Source: an uncultured Clostridia bacterium
GTDB lineage: Bacteria > Bacillota > Clostridia > TANB77 > CAG-508
Direction: 5' to 3'
NCBI GenBank assembly: GCA_949155365.1
Contig: CASCUT010000001.1
Location: forward strand, 1 to 64,000
Length of the DNA: 64,000 bases
Position numbers and translations under genes: made by a program. Below, one piece after another: positions 59,955 through 64,000 of the stretch (its first letter is position 1; every line of letters starts with the position of its first letter). The notes beneath the pieces were generated by a model, which saw only the letters and a list, made by a program, of their open reading frames with translations, was not told where the DNA came from and did not search any database.

Positions 59955-60707
59955 ATGCAAGAATTAAGACAATTATTAGCTATGTCTAGGACTGATACTT
60001 CTCGTACTGAAGCGTATAATCCTTATCCATCTACTGCTGATCTTCAATTACCTCTTATGCCTTATGCTGATATCTATAATAGAGTATCTGATACATCTAT
60101 TTATCCTTTTAGGGTTACTTGTCGTGTAGCATATGGTAATGATAATAGTAAGGGAAGTGGCTTCTTAGTTGGTCCAAATTTACTTTTGACTTGTGCTCAT
60201 TGTGTTATGGATGAAGATACAGGAGTTCAATTCACTAACTGGACTTGTTACCCTGGTTATAATAATGGACAAACTTATAAAGGTTATTCTTCTGGCTGGA
60301 GTAATATTTATTATCCAAATAGTTGGCAAAACAATGATCAATATGATTGGTGTTTATGTGTATTGAATAATAGTTTAGGATCAAATCTTGGTTATTTTGG
60401 ATGTCAATCTTGCGGAACAAATAGCGAATTAACAAATGTCCCTATGCGATTAATCGGATATCCTCTTGCTGCTAATAATGCAAGAACTCAATGTTATACT
60501 GATGGTGTAACTTCAAATGTACATGCTAACTATTTTGATTCCTCTGCAAGAGCTATGAAAGGTATGTGCGGTGGTCCAGCTCTTCGTACATCTGACAACT
60601 ATGCAATTGGTATTGAAAAAGGTGTTTATACAAATGAACCTACAAGAACTTTTTGTGTAAGAATAACTCAAGACATTATTGATTTAATTAATAGTTTACG
60701 TTCCTAA
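59955..60707 (+). CDS. Trypsin-like protease with Cys at the nucleophile position
   Basis: About 250 residues from the ATG six bases after the repeat edge. Chymotrypsin fold: G-S-G-F-L-V-G-P-N-L-L-L-T-C-A-H-C-V carries the His; D-Q-Y-D-W-C-L-C-V-L the Asp; M-K-G-M-C-G-G-P-A-L the nucleophile, Cys where bacterial V8/trypsin enzymes have Ser. It is unusually Cys-rich (more than ten), with no signal peptide visible. The true 5' end may have been cut by the repeat, because there is no good ribosome site. Followed by a terminator. Confidence 0.75.
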   Translation: MQELRQLLAMSRTDTSRTEAYNPYPSTADLQLPLMPYADIYNRVSDTSIYPFRVTCRVAYGNDNSKGSGFLVGPNLLLTCAHCVMDEDTGVQFTNWTCYPGYNNGQTYKGYSSGWSNIYYPNSWQNNDQYDWCLCVLNNSLGSNLGYFGCQSCGTNSELTNVPMRLIGYPLAANNARTQCYTDGVTSNVHANYFDSSARAMKGMCGGPALRTSDNYAIGIEKGVYTNEPTRTFCVRITQDIIDLINSLRS

Positions 60708-60713
60708 TTTTCG

Positions 60714-60743
60714 GCAAAAAAGGGGATTTTTCCCCTTTTCAAT
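60714..60743 (+). terminator. Terminator after the protease gene
   Basis: AAAAAGGGGA and TCCCCTTTT pair around TTTT; poly-T at the end. Confidence 0.65.
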
Positions 60744-60892
60744 ATTTATATAGTAAACTCTACTGCAACATATTCTCCAACAATATTTCATTTTCATCCC
60801 TCTTCTTCCTATATCTAAATATATAATATCCTTTATTTTCTTTATTATCTAATTAATTATATCATAATTATTTTTCTCCTTATTTCTTCTTA

Positions 60893-61660
60893 TTAAATTT
60901 TAGGTCTCATAATATCTTCATCTGTTACTACATCCATTTTAATTTCTCTAGTAGTACAAGCCAATTGTGAAACTGTCATATATAAGACTCTTCTAAGGGC
61001 TATTTTTTCTAGAATCACACCAGTTTGCTTATCAATGATAAACTTATTAGCTGAATATATATTACTTTCTTCAATTAGAATCACTTTCCTCCCAAACATT
61101 ATCTTTTCTCCTAGATATTTATAGTTCAAATCATAATCTTTTTCTCTTTTAATTAATGAATAATCCCATCCAAATTGAAACATATCCTCATTCAGTTCTA
61201 TATCATTTTTTACAGTAACATTTCCATTATTTATCGTAATCCTTTCATTTGTATTATAATTACTCCAACTTTCCAATTTTGAATTTTTATAAAATACTAC
61301 TATATTATCTTTTATATAATGTTCTTGTTTTGTCTTTGTATTTGTATTTGAGCAAAGATAAAAATTAGTATTTTCTATTCCTTTTTCTATTAATGAAATA
61401 ACTTCTTCTCTTGTCATCGGATTTGATTTGTCTAGTTTTCCATTACTATTGATTTTCACTCCATTTATGATAATGATGGTAAAAATAAAAGACATAAAAA
61501 TCGTAAATGCAATTAGTATCACTAGTATTTCTCTTACTTTCTTCCTTATTATCGATAATAATTTGAATGTAACTCGCTTCGTTGAGCCATGTCTTTTTTG
61601 CTTTTCTATTCTTTCCTTATTCCATCTTTCTAATTCATCCCAATCTTCTTTATTTCCCAT
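60893..61660 (-). CDS. Single-span membrane protein with large extracellular domain
   Basis: 255 residues. A charged cytoplasmic N-terminus of about 45 residues (D-W-D-E-L-E-R-W-N-K-E-R), one membrane helix (I-L-V-I-L-I-A-F-T-I-F-M-S-F-I-F), then a polar, strand-rich domain with two Cys (Y-L-C-S-N, L-A-C-T-T). It resembles in outline the outer-membrane-lipoprotein-like sensor domains of unknown function in Clostridia. No family recognised. Confidence 0.6.
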   Translation of the reverse strand: MGNKEDWDELERWNKERIEKQKRHGSTKRVTFKLLSIIRKKVREILVILIAFTIFMSFIFTIIIINGVKINSNGKLDKSNPMTREEVISLIEKGIENTNFYLCSNTNTKTKQEHYIKDNIVVFYKNSKLESWSNYNTNERITINNGNVTVKNDIELNEDMFQFGWDYSLIKREKDYDLNYKYLGEKIMFGRKVILIEESNIYSANKFIIDKQTGVILEKIALRRVLYMTVSQLACTTREIKMDVVTDEDIMRPKI

Positions 61661-61755
61661 ACGAATTTCCTCTTTTCCTATATTTATGAAATCCTATTGT
61701 TTATCGTTGCTAGATTTATTAATGCCTTTATATTCTCTTTATCACCACTAGCTAA

Positions 61756-61794
61756 AATAAAACCTAGTGTCTATTATAGCACTAGGTTTTGAAA
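61756..61794. terminator. Bidirectional terminator
   Basis: AAAACCTAGTG and CACTAGGTTTT pair around about ten bases, with T on both sides. Confidence 0.6.
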
Positions 61795-61851
61795 AGGTAA
61801 GTGTTTTTGAAACTAAGTTTATTAGTTACATTGGTATTTCATACTGAAATT

Positions 61852-62293
61852 TTACGGATTAAATTGTGCTCTAATCCTTGTAGAACCCTGATAGACATTA
61901 TAGTAAATTTTGTAATTTCCTTTCTTGCTAAACTTTTTTGATACTGTATGGGATTTATTTCCTCCCAATAAAAATGTTTCTGCAAAAGCCTTACCATCAG
62001 GGTCATACACTGTTATATACACTTCACAATCGCTTGATGAATCAAATGTTGATACAACTAACCTGTCATATATCCATCCCGCACTACCTTTCGCTTCAAT
62101 ATAGAAGCTTCCAGAATCACTTAATACTCCTGTTTCAACAGTAGTCTTGTCAAGCGACATAGGCACTACTTCTTCTACACCATCATCTGATGGCTCTGCT
62201 GCTAAAGCAGAAGTTGAAAATGCTGTTACTGCAATAGCTCCTGCAAGTGCGATTCCTGCAAATTTCTTAAAAAACTTTTTTTACTCTCTTCAT
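61852..62293 (-). pseudogene. Secreted small beta-domain protein, frameshifted in its signal peptide
   Basis: From ATG at 62291-62293 (GGAGG upstream): M-K-R-V-K-K, then a seven-A run (62276-62282) breaks the frame. With one A fewer the product reads F-F-K-K-F-A-G-I-A-L-A-G-A-I-A-V, T-A-F-S-T-S-A-L-A-A-E-P, a clear Sec signal with AxA site, followed by about 115 residues of strand-rich sequence (F-Y-I-E-A-K-G-S-A-G-W, Y-D-P-D-G-K-A-F). About 146 residues in total. A homopolymer error or phase-variable gene. Confidence 0.7.
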
Positions 62294-62644
62294 ATTGTTT
62301 TCCTCCATTTTGTCCACTTACCTTCTCGAGTAAAATTTCTACCTGTTTGATATTGTACTACCATAATTACAATTAGTCAATATTTTTATACATTTTTTCC
62401 CATATTTTTTATTTTTTTGTTTTTTATTTCCACACACTTTATCGTATTTTATCATATTTTGTCGTATTTTGTATTTTTACTTTTTTTTCCATTCAAAAAA
62501 TTATTCTAATTCTTCTAATTTCTCATTTTTATGTTAATTCAAGAAATTGTACTTCGCTTTACTTATACAATTTCTAAAAATTCCCATAATTATCTTATAC
62601 AGAGCTTTTCTTCCCTTCGGTCCAAAATTCCTACAATATAAAAA
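62294..62644. other. Noncoding AT-rich region with hairpin and repeat fragment
   Basis: No gene seen. 62400-62470 is T-rich with a repeated TATTTTATCATATTTTG-like motif. AGAAATTGTA / TACAATTTCT (62540-62576) form a 10-bp hairpin. 62576-62638 is about 85% identical to 59578-59637 and marks the far end of the old duplication. Confidence 0.4.
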
Positions 62645-62681
62645 AGAAATAATCCTCAAATTTGATTAAGAGGATTATTCG
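62645..62681 (-). terminator. Terminator after gerQ
   Basis: AATAATCCTC and GAGGATTATT pair perfectly (10 bp) with T-rich DNA on both sides. Confidence 0.7.
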
Positions 62682-62683
62682 TT

Positions 62684-63007
62684 TTAGTAATAACGTTGAC
62701 TATTGGGAAAAGGATAAGGTGAAATGGTTACAAATTTAATGGAATAGATATCTGCATAAGTTAAAACTCCACTTTCTAAAGAACGAAGTAAAATATAACT
62801 TGCTCCTACATCTTCTAAAATTCCAATCCTATCTACTAAATTGTTGGTTCCTATTAAAAATTCTACCCTTACTAGCTTTCCAATTTGTTCTCTTAAAAAA
62901 GCTGGCGTATAAATATTATTGGTCAATACTTCTGGAGAATTTTGGTTAATTTCCACACCTTCTCTTGTTTCTCTTTGGTTTCTTTCGTTCATTTGGTTTT
63001 CTTGCAT
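62684..63007 (-). CDS. gerQ: Spore coat protein GerQ
   Basis: 107 residues from the ATG preceded by GGAGG; the longer reading to 63040 starts within cwlJ. The N-terminus is Gln/Asn/Glu-rich and disordered. The C-terminal domain shows L-R-E-Q-I-G-K-L-V-R-V-E-F-L, G-I-L-E-D-V-G-A-S-Y-I-L-L-R and Y-A-D-I-Y-S-I-K-F-V-T-I, the GerQ pattern. GerQ anchors CwlJ in the coat and is cross-linked by Tgl. cwlJ lies directly upstream, as in Bacillus. Confidence 0.85.
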   Translation of the reverse strand: MQENQMNERNQRETREGVEINQNSPEVLTNNIYTPAFLREQIGKLVRVEFLIGTNNLVDRIGILEDVGASYILLRSLESGVLTYADIYSIKFVTISPYPFPNSQRYY

Positions 63008-63026
63008 TTTTTCATTTCCTCCTTCT

Positions 63027-63482
63027 CTAAGTACTTTCATATTTTGTTGTTGGTCTATAAAAACAATGTTCTCCTAATCTGGTATGAAATGTGCCAGAAC
63101 CATTACTTGGAAAAGTGTTCGAACAAGTTGGTTTAAAAGGATTTAAATACCATAAGCATTCTCCTATTTCATTTAATCGGTTTCCACTAATTGCCCAATC
63201 TGCAATGTAATAATGAATATCGGTTGGTGTCATATTATATACATTTTGTGGATTATATTTTCCATAGAGCTGTTCTCTTGCACAATCAAATTGTCCTTGC
63301 TGATAAATAATATTTCGAATACTTCCTCCTTGTGAAATTCTAGCATATTCTCCATTTGGTACATTGACTCTATTCATTACCACAGAAGCAACTGCTTTCA
63401 TCCCATTATCCCCTTCTCCTCCTGCTTCACACTGTACAATTCTTGCTAATAACTCTCTTTCAGAATATGCCATTTTTTTCAC
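63027..63482 (-). CDS. cwlJ: Spore germination cell wall hydrolase CwlJ (SleB family)
   Basis: 151 residues. Residue pattern: L-L-A-R-I-V-Q-C-E-A-G-G-E-G with the catalytic Glu19; V-A-S-V-V-M-N-R-V; P-N-G-E-Y; and F-D-C-A-R-E-Q-L-Y-G, to G-E-H-C-F-Y-R-P-T-T-K-Y. There is no signal peptide or peptidoglycan-binding repeats, typical of CwlJ rather than SleB. CwlJ opens the spore cortex in germination and needs GerQ, whose gene follows after 19 bp. AGGTG lies upstream. Confidence 0.9.
   Translation of the reverse strand: MKKMAYSERELLARIVQCEAGGEGDNGMKAVASVVMNRVNVPNGEYARISQGGSIRNIIYQQGQFDCAREQLYGKYNPQNVYNMTPTDIHYYIADWAISGNRLNEIGECLWYLNPFKPTCSNTFPSNGSGTFHTRLGEHCFYRPTTKYEST
63075..63388. repeat. Direct repeat, right copy (within intact cwlJ)
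   Basis: 314 bp nearly identical to 59636-59949; the two copies bracket about 3.1 kb. Confidence 0.85.
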
Positions 63483-63730
63483 CTCTTATTCTATCTTATG
63501 CCTTTTTCTGTAAAAATGTGTATATTTTATATCCATTGGACTAACACTTCTCACAGTATAAAACTCATTATTAATTAAGCTTTTACAATCGTTAAATCCC
63601 TATAATAAAAAACTATGTATATTCGATTATTAATCTACTAATACATAGGTTCTAATTTAATATTTACTTAGTCTTCTTCATCTTCTATTTGGTTTTCATA
63701 TATCTTATTTTCCATTCCTTTTTAATTAAA
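63483..63730. other. Noncoding AT-rich gap
   Basis: No gene, RNA or clear promoter is visible in this AT-rich stretch between cwlJ and the last terminator. Confidence 0.4.
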
Positions 63731-63769
63731 TAGCGGAGACTCTATTTTGAATCTCCGCTATTTTTATAC
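63731..63769 (-). terminator. Terminator of the gene at the right edge
   Basis: AATAGCGGAGATTC and GAGTCTCCGCTATTT pair around AAAATA; strong, T-rich at both ends. Confidence 0.75.
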
Positions 63770-63789
63770 TGTTTGTACAGTGTTCCGTG

Positions 63790-64000
63790 CTACACAGAAA
63801 TCACAAGCCAACCTGAACTATCTAAGTATTCGCAATCAGGATTGTTGACACTATCCACATCTGCCAAAGGATACTCACTCCCATTGACATAGTAGATACC
63901 ACCAATAAGTAAAAAAACACCATCTTCGTCACTTATAATAATCTTACATGTATTGGCAAGGTCATACCATTTGCCTACTTGTCGACTTCCTGTGTCTTCC
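63790..64000 (-). CDS. Hypothetical protein, C-terminal part only (runs off the window)
   Basis: An open frame of about 69 residues without a start inside the window; stop TAG at 63790-63792. It reads strand-rich with many Asp and Gly (T-G-S-R-Q-V-G-K-W-Y-D-L, G-V-F-L-L-I-G-G-I-Y-Y-V-N-G) and ends G-W-L-V-I-S-V. Less AT-rich than the neighbourhood. It is backed by a strong terminator. No family recognised. Confidence 0.55.
   Translation of the reverse strand, partial: EDTGSRQVGKWYDLANTCKIIISDEDGVFLLIGGIYYVNGSEYPLADVDSVNNPDCEYLDSSGWLVISV

Noticed and set aside
60235..60435. 66-residue leftward frame inside the protease gene
   Set aside because: Antisense to a clear protease fold.
1..64000. 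CRISPR array
   Set aside because: No regular repeat-spacer pattern or cas gene is visible anywhere in the window.

Overview
The window looks like the chromosome of an uncultured, very AT-rich, spore-forming Bacillota (class Clostridia most likely). The basis is Gram-positive housekeeping genes (secA, prfB, rho, thrS under a T-box, lepA, dxs, ylmH, rqcP), sporulation or germination genes (yabP, yabQ, a YtvI-like permease, cwlJ-gerQ), GGAGG ribosome binding sites and short U-tailed terminators. The species assignment is inference. Layout: 1-57 is probably the 3' end of a group II intron, followed by two paralogous small hypothetical genes and about 0.9 kb of AT-rich noncoding DNA with a thrice-repeated motif. 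2.03-7.89 kb is a complete-looking filamentous phage (inovirus) prophage: HUH Rep, Zot ATPase, major coat protein, several small membrane proteins and a pIII-like adhesin, with no integrase. It is bounded by a repeated dif-like sequence, which suggests use of host XerCD. 7.96-13.28 kb is core (rho, divIC, yabQ, yabP, lysC, prfB with its programmed +1 frameshift). 13.4-25.9 kb is an accessory island lying between prfB and secA, which are neighbours in many Bacillota. It holds an orphan rfbC; a TelA / PP2C / vWA / giant-kinase cluster of the TerY-P type, whose 1605-residue kinase appears to contain a series of degenerate kinase-like modules before the active one; a frameshifted Nudix gene; and a type III toxin-antitoxin module (ToxN/AbiQ) plus a decayed orphan antitoxin. 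25.9-33.7 kb holds secA, a YtvI-like permease, a CBS-domain protein, a tRNA with a strange anticodon arm, signal peptidase I and a regulator. 33.8-39.0 kb is a tightly overlapping six-gene operon encoding a B12-type radical SAM protein, a CoaE-like kinase, a second radical SAM protein, a BtaA-like (DUF3419) enzyme, a Ser/Arg/Glu-rich small protein and a cyanophycin-synthetase-like ATP-grasp ligase. It looks like an undescribed peptide-modification system. 39-59.5 kb is mostly core: a heterodimeric ABC exporter, rqcP, thrS, rlmB, lepA, ylmH, dxs and a phytol/dolichol-kinase-like membrane protein. An unrecognised two-gene cassette lies at 46-48 kb. 59.5-63.5 kb holds an intact cwlJ-gerQ operon and a second, deleted cwlJ copy; a chymotrypsin-fold protease with Cys at the nucleophile position and two further exported or membrane proteins lie between the copies. 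Several otherwise conserved genes carry single-base frameshifts. Five of the sites share the same extra G after a CG dinucleotide, so sequencing error must be considered before calling them pseudogenes.
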